Part shown: piece by piece, positions 1-10,300 of the stretch | Numbering within the stretch: the stretch's first letter is position 1 | Layout: every line of letters starts with the position of its first letter | DNA from: Epulopiscium sp. Nele67-Bin005 | GTDB lineage: Bacteria > Bacillota > Clostridia > Lachnospirales > Cellulosilyticaceae | Assembly: GCA_002007365.1 (NCBI GenBank) | Contig: LNZR01000080.1 | Span: forward strand, 1-64,000 | Length of the DNA: 64,000 bases | Reading direction: 5' to 3' | Made by a program: the position numbers and the translations under genes | Notes under the pieces: model-generated | Database searches by the model: none | Seen by the model: the letters and a program-made list of their open reading frames with translations, nothing else | Told to the model about the DNA's origin: nothing

Positions 1-1
1 T

Positions 2-754
<753 letters not shown>

Positions 755-765
755 GGAGGAAATCC

Positions 766-2316
766 ATGCATAACCAAGATGAAATAATTGTAGTTCTTGA
801 TTTTGGAGGGCAGTACAATCAATTAATTGCAAGACGTGTACGAGAAAATAACGTTTATTGTGAGGTTCACCCTTATGATATTAGTATGGAAAAATTAAAA
901 CAATTAGCACCTAAAGGGATTATTTTTACAGGTGGGCCAAACAGTGTTTACGCTGAAGATTCGCCAATTTGTAGCAAAGAAGTTTTTGAACTGGGAATTC
1001 CTATTTTAGGGATTTGTTATGGTGCTCAACTTATGGCTCATATGTTAGGTGGGACGGTTTCGACTGCGCCAGTTAGTGAATATGGTAAGACGGAAGTTGA
1101 AGTTAATACATCTGTTCAACTTTTTGAAGGGGTAAATAAATCTACAATTTGTTGGATGAGTCACACAGATTATATTGAAAAGTTGCCAACAAATTTTGAG
1201 GCTATTTCAAATACTCCAGTTTGTCCAGTTGCAGGAATGCAAAATACAAATGAAAATTTATATGCTGTACAGTTTCACCCAGAAGTAATGCATACTGAAG
1301 AAGGTCACACAATGCTTTCTAATTTTGTTAAGAAAATTTGTGGTTGCCAAGGTCATTGGAAAATGGACGCATTTGTTGAAACTAGCATTGCAAATCTAAA
1401 GACCAAAATTGGAGATGGAAAAGTATTATGTGCTTTATCAGGTGGAGTTGATTCATCGGTTGCAGCTGTTATGTTATCAAAAGCAATCGGAAAGCAATTA
1501 ACTTGTGTATTTGTTGACCATGGTTTACTTAGAAAAGATGAAGGTGATGAAGTAGAGGCGATTTTTTCAGGGGAAAATAGCAAATATGAGTTGAACTTTA
1601 TTAGAGTTGATGCAAGTGAGCGTTTCTTTGAAAAATTAAAAGGTGTAACTGAACCAGAAGCTAAACGTAAAATTATTGGTGAAGAATTTATAAGAGTTTT
1701 TGAAGAAGAAGCTAAAAAAATTGGAACAGTAGATTATTTAGTTCAAGGTACAATTTATCCTGATGTAATTGAAAGTGGACATGGAAAATCTGCTGTAATT
1801 AAGTCTCATCACAATGTAGGGGGACTGCCTGATTATGTGGACTTTAAAGAAATTATTGAGCCACTTAGATTGTTATTTAAAGATGAGGTTAGAAAAGCAG
1901 GTTTAGAACTTGGATTGCCAGAGTATTTAGTGTTTAGACAACCATTCCCAGGGCCTGGGCTTGGAATTAGAATTATCGGTGAAGTAACTCCAGATAAGGT
2001 AAAAATTGTTCAGGAGGCAGACCATATCTACCGTGAAGAGATTGTAAAAGCTGGTGTAGATAAAGATATCAATCAATATTTTGCAGGTCTTACAAATATG
2101 CGTTCGGTAGGAGTTATGGGTGATGAGCGAACTTATGATTATGCAATTGCCTTACGTGCTGTAACTACTAGTGATTTTATGACAGCTGAAAGTGCAGAAC
2201 TCCCTTGGGAAGTGCTTGGAAAAGTAACGACTAGAATTATTAATGAAGTAAAAGGTGTTAACCGTGTACTTTATGATTGCACAGGAAAGCCACCAGCAAC
2301 TATAGAATTTGAATAG
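766..2316 (+). CDS. guaA: GMP synthase (glutamine-hydrolysing)
   Basis: GATase motif [13 protein letters not shown]-PPase motif SGGVDSSV, C-terminal [12 protein letters not shown] aaggagg. Confidence 0.98.
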   Translation: MHNQDEIIVVLDFGGQYNQLIARRVRENNVYCEVHPYDISMEKLKQLAPKGIIFTGGPNSVYAEDSPICSKEVFELGIPILGICYGAQLMAHMLGGTVSTAPVSEYGKTEVEVNTSVQLFEGVNKSTICWMSHTDYIEKLPTNFEAISNTPVCPVAGMQNTNENLYAVQFHPEVMHTEEGHTMLSNFVKKICGCQGHWKMDAFVETSIANLKTKIGDGKVLCALSGGVDSSVAAVMLSKAIGKQLTCVFVDHGLLRKDEGDEVEAIFSGENSKYELNFIRVDASERFFEKLKGVTEPEAKRKIIGEEFIRVFEEEAKKIGTVDYLVQGTIYPDVIESGHGKSAVIKSHHNVGGLPDYVDFKEIIEPLRLLFKDEVRKAGLELGLPEYLVFRQPFPGPGLGIRIIGEVTPDKVKIVQEADHIYREEIVKAGVDKDINQYFAGLTNMRSVGVMGDERTYDYAIALRAVTTSDFMTAESAELPWEVLGKVTTRIINEVKGVNRVLYDCTGKPPATIEFE

Positions 2317-2325
2317 TGAAAAATG

Positions 2326-2368
2326 CCTTGAAACCCTTATATATTAGGGAATTTCAAGGTCTTTTTTG
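2326..2368 (+). terminator. Rho-independent terminator of guaA
   Basis: ccttgaaa...tttcaagg stem followed by T-run. Confidence 0.8.
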
Positions 2369-2372
2369 TGTA

Positions 2373-2825
2373 AAGAATATGCTAGGAGGCTTTCCCTAAC
2401 GGGCATTTTCTTTAGCAAGGAATAGACAAGGTTTTGAAGATGAAAAAGGAATAGGAACATTATTTTTTGAGTTAGAGAGAATATTTAAGAAGAAGAAACT
2501 CAAAATTATTTTCCTAGAAAACGTAAAAAAATTAGTAGGACATGATAATAGAAATACTTTTAGAATTATCTTAGAAAAGTTAGATGAAGCAGGATACTAT
2601 GTAAAGTATCAGGTATTAAATACCATGGATTATGGAGATATACCACAAAAAAGAGAGTGTATATATATTATTGGATTTAGAAGTAAATCTTTATACCAAA
2701 AGTTTGAATTTCCAAGACCAATACAATTTAGAACACCATTATCTAGTGTTATAAATTATCATGATAAAGTTGAAGATAAATATTACTATACTTCATCTTG
2801 TAGTTTTTATGAGAAATTAGTGTAA
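2373..2825 (+). pseudogene. C5-cytosine DNA methyltransferase remnant (motifs IV-VIII only)
   Basis: Continuous frame V K N M L G G F P * R A F S L A R N R Q G F E D E K G...LFFELERIF...IIFLENVKKLVGHD...GDIPQKRECIYIIGF. The stop TAA (2397-2399) sits at the Cys of GGFPCQAFS; N-terminus and TRD are missing. Confidence 0.85.
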
Positions 2826-2864
2826 GGGGTGTTAGAATAAATTTTGGGGAAGGAGTTATAAGTT

Positions 2865-3164
2865 ATGCAAATAGAGCATTATTTGGGAAAGCTTACAACT
2901 AACGAAGTTGAAGAGATAGAAAAAATTTTGGATATAGTTAATGAGATTGGAGAAAATCGTTTTGAAATAAGTTTGGAAAATGAGTATCCTTCTTTGCTAA
3001 TTGGAGTAAAAGATTTTGGAAGAATTGCAACTTTGGTATATTGTCCTGAGCGAGGTCAAATGTTTGCTATTCCTGATACTCAAGGAAATAGATACCACTC
3101 AAATATAACAGAAATTAAAAGAGTAGTTCAAATATTTTTGAGAAATAAAGGACAATTTATATAA
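2865..3164 (+). CDS. Small hypothetical protein
   Basis: 99-aa ORF with upstream aaggag; no family recognised. Confidence 0.5.
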   Translation: MQIEHYLGKLTTNEVEEIEKILDIVNEIGENRFEISLENEYPSLLIGVKDFGRIATLVYCPERGQMFAIPDTQGNRYHSNITEIKRVVQIFLRNKGQFI

Positions 3165-3706
3165 AAAATATTTGTTTTTGGTAAAAAAGGAAATACTTGG
3201 AGTGATATTAATAAGGAAAGAACTCCTATTATAAACTTTAAACTTGATAAAATTAGTGAGAAGACGGAACTGTATTTATACTTATGTAGAAAATTTGAGG
3301 AAAGTAAATATATAATAAATATTCATGCTCTGTGATTAAAAATTATAGAGTGTTTTTTTATGCAAATTTTTACAAAACGAATTAAACTAAATATTTTTGA
3401 AATGAAAAATAAGGAGCAGAAAAAATAAAAAAATTTAGTATGAGGTGATTAAAAGGAAAAAAGAATGGCTATACTCTTAAAAAAAGTTGGAAAAGGAGAT
3501 AAAAATATTTTTGCAAAAGTGATTATGCGTATGGGAATTTGGCTATAATCTAGGCAAAGTGAGAGAGAGGAAAATTTTAAAAAGTGATTAGGAAGTTGAT
3601 TAAAGTAAGAAAAAATTGGTAATACTCTTAGATGAAAAAATTAAAACCTTGAAATTTATGTTCAAAAATAATAAACTATAAAAAATACCAAAACAAAGGA
3701 GAAAAA

Positions 3707-4453
3707 ATGTCTGTTACGTTTAAGCTAGAGGATTTTGAGGGGCCATTAGATTTATTATTACATTTATTAAGCAAAAACAAGATGAACATTTATGATATAG
3801 AAATTTTTTTGATAACTAAGCAGTATATGCAATATTTAGATGAGGCGAAGGAGTTAGAACTTGAGTCGATGAGTGAGTTTATCGTTATGGCATCAACGTT
3901 GCTTCTTATTAAATCAAAAATGCTTTTGCCAAAGCCAAAAAAAGAAAATGTTGAGGAGGAAGACCCTAGGGAGGAGCTTGTGCGAAAGCTTTTGGAGTAT
4001 AAAAAAATAAAATATATTGCTCAGGAATTAGATGAGCGTCAGGAGGAAAATTTAGGGTATTGTTTTAGGAATACTGAAATTATTAATATGATAGATGTTT
4101 CACCTCTAACTAGTGAGGAAATTCTTAAAGATACTACATTGGATTTGCTTTATGAGGCGTATGAAACATTGTTGCATCTTAAAAAAATTAATATGGATAC
4201 TAAAGAGCAAGAAATTTCACAGGAAATTCTCAAAAAAGATAGTTATACTATTAAGGAAAAAAGTACATATATTTTAAATGTTCTACAGCGTCAAGGCGAA
4301 GTAACTTTTTTTAATTTATGTAGACCAGAAATGCCTAAAATGGAGTTGATTGTAACGTTTATGAGTTTGCTTGAGTTAGTTCATAAAAATAGAGTTTTGT
4401 TAAAGCAAGAAAATTATACTAAAGATATTATTATTACAGGGGTGAAAGAATGA
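3707..4453 (+). CDS. scpA: Segregation and condensation protein A
   Basis: VTFKLEDFEGPLDLLLHLLSKNKMNIYDI...; overlaps scpB. Confidence 0.96.
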   Translation: MSVTFKLEDFEGPLDLLLHLLSKNKMNIYDIEIFLITKQYMQYLDEAKELELESMSEFIVMASTLLLIKSKMLLPKPKKENVEEEDPREELVRKLLEYKKIKYIAQELDERQEENLGYCFRNTEIINMIDVSPLTSEEILKDTTLDLLYEAYETLLHLKKINMDTKEQEISQEILKKDSYTIKEKSTYILNVLQRQGEVTFFNLCRPEMPKMELIVTFMSLLELVHKNRVLLKQENYTKDIIITGVKE

Positions 4454-5031
4454 TGAAACGAACAATGTTAGAGAGCCAATTAGAGTCAATTCTCTTTTTT
4501 GCAGGAGATGTTGTTGCTATAGATAGGTTGTGTAATGTGTGTGAGGTTGCTGAAATTGAGGTTCATAAAGCGGTTATGCAACTTAATGAAGGTTATGAAA
4601 AAATGAATAGTGGGTTAAATATTTTGGAAATACAGACAGGTTATCAAATGTGTACTATTCCACAAAATATAAATGTTATACAGAGGTATAAACAAAAACC
4701 TCCTAAGAAGTTATTAACACAAGCACTTCTTGAAACTTTGGCAGTAATTGCATATGCTCAACCTATTACTAAAGTTCAAATTGAGGATATTAGAGGGGTT
4801 AGAGCTGAGCATACTTTGGCAAAATTAACCGAGTATAACTTAATAGAAGAAGTTGGAAGAATGAATGTTGTGGGGAAACCGATTTTATTTGGGACTACTT
4901 CTGAATTTCTTAGGCATTTTGGATTTTCAAGCGTTGCAGACATTCCGACAGTAAAAGAAGCAGTGCTTGAGGTGTTTAAAAAAGAGGTTCAACAAGAAAT
5001 AAACTTTGTTGATGAGATAAAAGAGGTATAA
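4450..5031 (+). CDS. scpB: Segregation and condensation protein B
   Basis: LLETLAVIAYAQPITKVQIEDIRGVRAE...GRMNVVGKPILFGTTSEFLRHFGF. Confidence 0.96.
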   Translation: MMKRTMLESQLESILFFAGDVVAIDRLCNVCEVAEIEVHKAVMQLNEGYEKMNSGLNILEIQTGYQMCTIPQNINVIQRYKQKPPKKLLTQALLETLAVIAYAQPITKVQIEDIRGVRAEHTLAKLTEYNLIEEVGRMNVVGKPILFGTTSEFLRHFGFSSVADIPTVKEAVLEVFKKEVQQEINFVDEIKEV

Positions 5032-5085
5032 AACCTTTATAATGAGGGAAGCTAAAAATAGGACATTATAAGAAGGAGCTTAATT

Positions 5086-6222
5086 ATGAAATGTAAACAA
5101 GGACTTTTCCTATTAACATTAGTAATAGGAGCAACACCTATTTTTGCTGACTCGTCAGTAGGCACTTTGGGTGCTAAAGGGGCAATTTTAGTTGAACCTG
5201 AAAGTAAGAGAATTTTGTATAGTGTACATGGGGAAGAACCTTTGCCTATGGCTAGTACAACAAAAATTATGACTTGTATTTTGGTGCTTGAAAAAGGAAA
5301 TTTAGATGACATTGTAACTGTGTCAAAACAAGCTTCTCAAGCACCACCAGTAAAGTTAAAGTTGAAAGCAGGTGAGAAACAAAAGCTAGGAGATTTATTG
5401 TATTCGTTAATGTTGGAATCTCATAACGATACTTCTGTGGCGATTGCAGAACATGTTGGAGGAAGTGTTGAGGAATTTTGTAATATGATGACTGAGATGG
5501 CTCACTCTATCGGTGCTACTCAAAGTTCTTTTAAAACTCCAAATGGATTAGATGCCGAAGGACATTATGCTAGTCCATATGATCTTGCGATTATAGCAGG
5601 GTATGCTCTTGAAAATCCAAAATTTGTAGAAATAATAAATACACCAAATAAAACTATTCCAAGTGAAGCTTTGGAGGGTAGTTATCGACATGACTTGCAA
5701 AATAAAAACAGATTTTTATCTATGGTTTCAGGAGCAAATGGCGTAAAAACAGGCTATACATCAAAGGCTGGACATTGTTTTGTAGGTGCTGCAAAGCGTG
5801 ATGATATGCAACTTATCGGGGTGGCTCTTGGCAATTTTGGGAATAGTGGAAAAAGTCGAAAGTACACAGATGTGCAAAAAATGATAGAATATGGCTTTAA
5901 AAATTTCAAGCCTTATGTTATTATAGATAACAATCAGATACTTGATACGATAGCAGTTACGTATGGAAAATCGAAAGATGTTAAATTAGTAGCTCAAGAA
6001 CAACTAAAAATTCCTCTTACAAAGGAAGAAGTAGAAAAAGTTAAGCTTAGTATTACAAAGCCTGATGCAATGGAAGCACCTATTAAAAAAGACCAAGAAA
6101 TTGGACGTGTGGATATTGTTTTAGATGGATTAGTTTTAGGAACAACACCTCTTTATGCTGAAAGTGACGTAGCAAAAATGACATTATTAGAGCGCTTTAA
6201 AGAATATATGCAAACGCTATAA
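5086..6222 (+). CDS. D-alanyl-D-alanine carboxypeptidase (DacF-like)
   Basis: Signal peptide; SxxK motif MASTTKIMT, SHNDTSVAIAEHVGGS, KTGYTSKAGHC. Confidence 0.93.
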   Translation: MKCKQGLFLLTLVIGATPIFADSSVGTLGAKGAILVEPESKRILYSVHGEEPLPMASTTKIMTCILVLEKGNLDDIVTVSKQASQAPPVKLKLKAGEKQKLGDLLYSLMLESHNDTSVAIAEHVGGSVEEFCNMMTEMAHSIGATQSSFKTPNGLDAEGHYASPYDLAIIAGYALENPKFVEIINTPNKTIPSEALEGSYRHDLQNKNRFLSMVSGANGVKTGYTSKAGHCFVGAAKRDDMQLIGVALGNFGNSGKSRKYTDVQKMIEYGFKNFKPYVIIDNNQILDTIAVTYGKSKDVKLVAQEQLKIPLTKEEVEKVKLSITKPDAMEAPIKKDQEIGRVDIVLDGLVLGTTPLYAESDVAKMTLLERFKEYMQTL

Positions 6223-6253
6223 CAGTGGGGAGGGTACGGAAAGGATTACAAAA

Positions 6254-6961
6254 ATGCGACTACAAAAGTATTTAGCTGACGCTGGAATTGGGTCAAGAAG
6301 AAAATGTGAGGAATATATATTAGAGGGAAAAGTTACAATTAATGGACAAATGGCAACTTTGGGATTAAAAGTGGATATAGGTGACAAAATAACTTTTGAG
6401 GGGAAGCCTGTCGGTTCTCAAGAAAAAAAAGTATATTATATGCTAAATAAGCCCCCTGGTTACATTACTTCTGTTTCAGATGAAAGGGACAGAAAGACGG
6501 TTCTTGAGTTGTTGCCTGATGTTAAAGAGAGAATTTTTCCTGTAGGAAGGCTGGATTATCAGACTTCTGGATTATTATTGCTTACAAATGATGGAGATTT
6601 TGCGTATGCTCTTACTCACCCAAAACATAAAGTGGCTAAAACTTATGTTGCAATTGTAAAAGGAAAAGTAACTCAACACGTTATAGATAGGTTGCAAAGT
6701 GGTATTAAGATAGAAGATTATACTACGGCCCCTGCAAAAGTATCTTTAATTGAACAAGGGGATAAAAAAAGCAAGCTTCAAATAATAATTTCTGAAGGCA
6801 AAAATAGGCAGGTTAGAAAGATGTGTTCAGCTGTTGGACATGATGTTGTGTCGTTGGAGCGTATTGCTGTTGGAAAAGTAAATACAAAAGGGATATCACG
6901 AGGGCAGTTTAGACAGCTAACTAAAAAAGAAGTTGAGTATTTTAAGGGGTTTGGAGTATAA
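6254..6961 (+). CDS. rluB: Pseudouridine synthase RluB/RsuA family
   Basis: S4 domain MRLQKYLADAGIGSRRKCEEYI; catalytic VGRLDYQTSGLLLLTNDGD. Confidence 0.93.
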   Translation: MRLQKYLADAGIGSRRKCEEYILEGKVTINGQMATLGLKVDIGDKITFEGKPVGSQEKKVYYMLNKPPGYITSVSDERDRKTVLELLPDVKERIFPVGRLDYQTSGLLLLTNDGDFAYALTHPKHKVAKTYVAIVKGKVTQHVIDRLQSGIKIEDYTTAPAKVSLIEQGDKKSKLQIIISEGKNRQVRKMCSAVGHDVVSLERIAVGKVNTKGISRGQFRQLTKKEVEYFKGFGV

Positions 6962-7606
6962 ATGTGGACAAGAGATATAACTCAAAATGCTCATCAATTT
7001 ATTTTATCTCATATTAGTAATTGTGAGGAAAATAGTCTAAATGTACTTGATGCAACAATGGGCAATGGGAATGACACATTATTTTTAGCAAGTCTTGCTC
7101 AAGCTAGAGAGGTTTGGGCATTTGATGTACAGCGATTGGCAATTAAAAATACAAAAGAAAATTTAGAGAATAAGTTAAATATATTATCAGATAGTTCAAA
7201 TAAATACCATAATACAAATATAGAAAATATTAACGAAGTAAGTATAAAAACATCAAATAATACTAAAATTAATCTTATTTGCCAATCACACTTAGCCTTT
7301 ACAGATTTTATTACTGATAAATTAGATATAATAATGTTTAATTTGGGGTATCTCCCAACTAGTGATAAAAAAATTTCTACAGAGGCTGAGATTACTGTAA
7401 AAACTATCGAAAAATGTTTGAAACAACTAAATTCGATGGGTATAATGACTATAATTACTTATATTGGTCATGATAATGGTATGGAATATAGTATTATTAA
7501 ACAATATTTAGGTAATATAGCATATAAAGATTATAAAGTTTTACGTATTACAATAGATAACGCAAGTGAAAATTGTCCACAATTATTTGTTGTAATAAAG
7601 GAGTAA
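6962..7606 (+). CDS. Class I SAM-dependent tRNA methylase, YtqB/MnmM-like
   Basis: VLDATMGNGNDTLFLASLAQAREVWAFDVQ and NLGYLPTSDK motifs typical of the YtqB family. Confidence 0.8.
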   Translation: MWTRDITQNAHQFILSHISNCEENSLNVLDATMGNGNDTLFLASLAQAREVWAFDVQRLAIKNTKENLENKLNILSDSSNKYHNTNIENINEVSIKTSNNTKINLICQSHLAFTDFITDKLDIIMFNLGYLPTSDKKISTEAEITVKTIEKCLKQLNSMGIMTIITYIGHDNGMEYSIIKQYLGNIAYKDYKVLRITIDNASENCPQLFVVIKE

Positions 7607-7741
7607 GAGGGAAAAAGCACCAAAATAATACACACAAAAAATATTTTAGAATAAAAAAGCAACTCTTTTAAATAAATAGACTATATTTTTTGTTGCAAAG
7701 TGTGTATAATGAAAAAAGAATGTATTAAAGGAGGAGTTATA

Positions 7742-8812
7742 ATGGAAGATAACTTAACAATGTATGACTTAATGGCTGATGTCGAAAAGTCAATGGCAAA
7801 AATCCATAAAAACGAAATTAAACAAGCAGAAGTAATTGAGGTAACAGAAAATGAAATTACGGTAGATATTGGTTACCGTGCAGATGCAATCATTCCTTGG
7901 AAGGAGTATAGCTCTGAGCCTGTTGTTGATAAATCTGAAGTTAAAGTTGGTGATACCTTTAAAGTTGCCATCATGAGAATAGATGATGGTGAAGGGAATG
8001 TATTGGTTTCAAAACGCCGTGCTGAATCAGAACGTGCGATGGGTGAAATCGAAACTTTATATAAAGATCAAGCTATTGTTGATGTAAAAATTAAAGAAGC
8101 TACAAAAGGTGGGTTAATCACATTTGTAAAAGGAGTACGTGCCTTTATTCCAGGTTCACAAATTACAGATACATACGTAGAAGATTTAAATAGCTACGTA
8201 GGACAAACTTTACCTGTACAAATTATTCAATTTGAACCAAAAAACAGAAGACTTGTGTTGTCTGGAAAGACTTTAGCTAGACAACAAAAAAGTCAAAAGC
8301 GTGCTGAGCGTCTTTCTCAACTTGTAGTTGGAGAAGTTTACACTGGAACTATTACAAAACTTATGCCATACGGAGCTTTTGTAAGCTTAGATGGTGTTGA
8401 GGGACTTGTTCACAATACTGATTTATCATGGGTTAGAATTAAACACCCATCTGATGTTGTTAAAGAAGGTGAAGCGGTTAAAGTTAAAGTTTTAAGTGTA
8501 GATAACGAAAAAGGCCGAGTTGCATTAAGTGTTAAAGATATGCTAGAAGATCCATGGCAAGCAGCAATGGGTAATTTAGAAGAAGGACAAACGGTTTCAG
8601 GATCAGTTGTTAAATTTATGAGTTTTGGAGCTTTTGTTAAAATTAGTGAAGGTGTTGAAGGATTAGTTCATATCTCACAAATTTGTGACAAGCGTATTAC
8701 AAAGCCAGAAGAAGCATTAGAGATTGGTCAAGAAGTTAACGTAAAAATTACTAAGATTGACCGTCAAGAAAAGAAAATTGCATTAAGTATTTTGGCAGCC
8801 CAAACTGTCTAA
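7742..8812 (+). CDS. S1 RNA-binding domain protein (ribosomal protein S1 / YpfD-like); start corrected from 7700
   Basis: Four S1-type repeats (VKVGDTFKVAIMRIDD..., GEVYTGTITKLMPYGAFVSLDGVEGLVHNTDLSW, GQTVSGSVVKFMSFGAFVKISEGVEGLVHISQI). SD aaaggaggag lies just before ATG 7742. Confidence 0.92.
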   Translation: MEDNLTMYDLMADVEKSMAKIHKNEIKQAEVIEVTENEITVDIGYRADAIIPWKEYSSEPVVDKSEVKVGDTFKVAIMRIDDGEGNVLVSKRRAESERAMGEIETLYKDQAIVDVKIKEATKGGLITFVKGVRAFIPGSQITDTYVEDLNSYVGQTLPVQIIQFEPKNRRLVLSGKTLARQQKSQKRAERLSQLVVGEVYTGTITKLMPYGAFVSLDGVEGLVHNTDLSWVRIKHPSDVVKEGEAVKVKVLSVDNEKGRVALSVKDMLEDPWQAAMGNLEEGQTVSGSVVKFMSFGAFVKISEGVEGLVHISQICDKRITKPEEALEIGQEVNVKITKIDRQEKKIALSILAAQTV

Positions 8813-8821
8813 CACATTTTT

Positions 8822-8854
8822 AAAAGAGCTGTTTAATGCAGCTCTTTTATTTTT
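8822..8854 (+). terminator. Rho-independent terminator
   Basis: aaaagagctg-tttaatg-cagctctttt then T-rich tail. Confidence 0.85.
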
Positions 8855-8872
8855 AATGTAAAGGGTGATAGT

Positions 8873-10084
8873 ATGAAATGGAGATGGCTTGAACGATTAA
8901 AAAATCGCCGTAAAAAAAGTGGAATAACTGTTGAAGACCAAATTGAGGCAAACGATATAGATGGTCTGTTTGATGTACTTAGAGCTAATTATCTAAGACT
9001 TAGTAAACTTAAACGTAGACTAAAATCTTTGGAACAAACTAAGGCTTGTTTTGAAAGTTATGAAAGTCTTTCAAAAGATGAAAAAGATAAACTTCATAAT
9101 TTAGCACTGTCGTATAAAGATAGTGTTGATGATAGAAGAAAGCTTCAGGCTAGACTGATACGAAATAATCCTGCTCTTAATAGGCTAGTGAAATATGAGA
9201 AAGAACTGCCTTCATTAATTGAAGAGTTAAAATCTGTATCTAACCAAGTAAAAATTACAACTAGTAATATAAAATATTTAAAAGAAGAGCAAGAAGAATT
9301 AAGGGAAGATAGAATAGTTTTGATTAATGGCTATCGCTATCTTAAAATTTTTGGGGTTGTATGTTTAAGTTTAATTGCAATAGCCATGTTTTTAATTTTT
9401 GCTATGATGCAGGTATTACGGCAAGATATTTGGTTATATATTACGGGGATTTGTACAATATTTTTATTTTTTGTAGCTGGGCTAGTTTTTGCAAAAGATA
9501 AGCTCGAGAAGGAAATTAGAAAAAATGAGTTGCTTCAACAAAAAGTAGCTAAATATATAAATAAATATCATGTATATTATTACAATGCCAAAGCCTACCA
9601 AGATTATGAATTTCAAAAGCTTGGAGTAGATAGCATGGCACAACTTGAACTTTACTATAACAGATATATGCAAAATAAAGATCATGAACATACGTATAAT
9701 CAATTGCGTGTTAGAATGTTAACTATCGAGCAAAAAATGAAAGAAACACTTACTGGCAATATGCTTGACCCAACTAGTACAGAGATGCTTGAGGAATGGA
9801 TTTTATCTCCAGGCAAGCAAGAACAAGCCCGTGCTTTAATTAATGAATATGAGCAGTTAGCTGAACAGGTGAATTCTCTTGAGGAGTATGAGCAAGATAT
9901 TTATAGACAAATATTTATTTATGGTGAAGTTGAGGAATATAAGGAAACAGTTACCAAAAAACTTGATCGTCACTATAGATTAACAAAAGAAACAGAAAGT
10001 ATTGAAGAGGAAGAGGAATTATCCTTGCCACAAGAAAAACCAAAGAGTAGAAGGTGGCGAAAGGAGGAAGTTGCATACAATTAA
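8873..10084 (+). CDS. Coiled-coil protein with two central TM helices, hypothetical
   Basis: Long charged heptads; LKIFGVVCLSLIAIAMFLIFAMMQVL and WLYITGICTIFLFFVAGLVFA. Confidence 0.7.
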   Translation: MKWRWLERLKNRRKKSGITVEDQIEANDIDGLFDVLRANYLRLSKLKRRLKSLEQTKACFESYESLSKDEKDKLHNLALSYKDSVDDRRKLQARLIRNNPALNRLVKYEKELPSLIEELKSVSNQVKITTSNIKYLKEEQEELREDRIVLINGYRYLKIFGVVCLSLIAIAMFLIFAMMQVLRQDIWLYITGICTIFLFFVAGLVFAKDKLEKEIRKNELLQQKVAKYINKYHVYYYNAKAYQDYEFQKLGVDSMAQLELYYNRYMQNKDHEHTYNQLRVRMLTIEQKMKETLTGNMLDPTSTEMLEEWILSPGKQEQARALINEYEQLAEQVNSLEEYEQDIYRQIFIYGEVEEYKETVTKKLDRHYRLTKETESIEEEEELSLPQEKPKSRRWRKEEVAYN

Positions 10085-10275
10085 TAGGATTTGTATTATT
10101 TGTAATCGGCCTTGGAATTTGCTTTTTGGCAAAACGAATAATTATGAGAAAAATGGATATAGACCAGCAAGATAGAAAGGAATTTGAAATGTTAGTTTCA
10201 GGTGCAATTTTAGCAGTTAGGCTTGCAGGGTTAGTTACGTCAGCCCTTGGTTTTATATTTTTATTAATAAGCTAA
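10054..10275 (+). CDS. Small membrane protein, hypothetical (GTG start)
   Basis: Two hydrophobic segments; overlaps the upstream CDS by 31 nt. Confidence 0.5.
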   Translation: MAKGGSCIQLIGFVLFVIGLGICFLAKRIIMRKMDIDQQDRKEFEMLVSGAILAVRLAGLVTSALGFIFLLIS

Positions 10276-10300
10276 AGAAAATGAAATATGGAGGTTTTTT

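Noticed and set aside
2625-2825. ORF track entry as an intact small gene
   Set aside because: It is the 3' portion of the methyltransferase remnant; homology continues upstream in the same frame to the stop at 2397.
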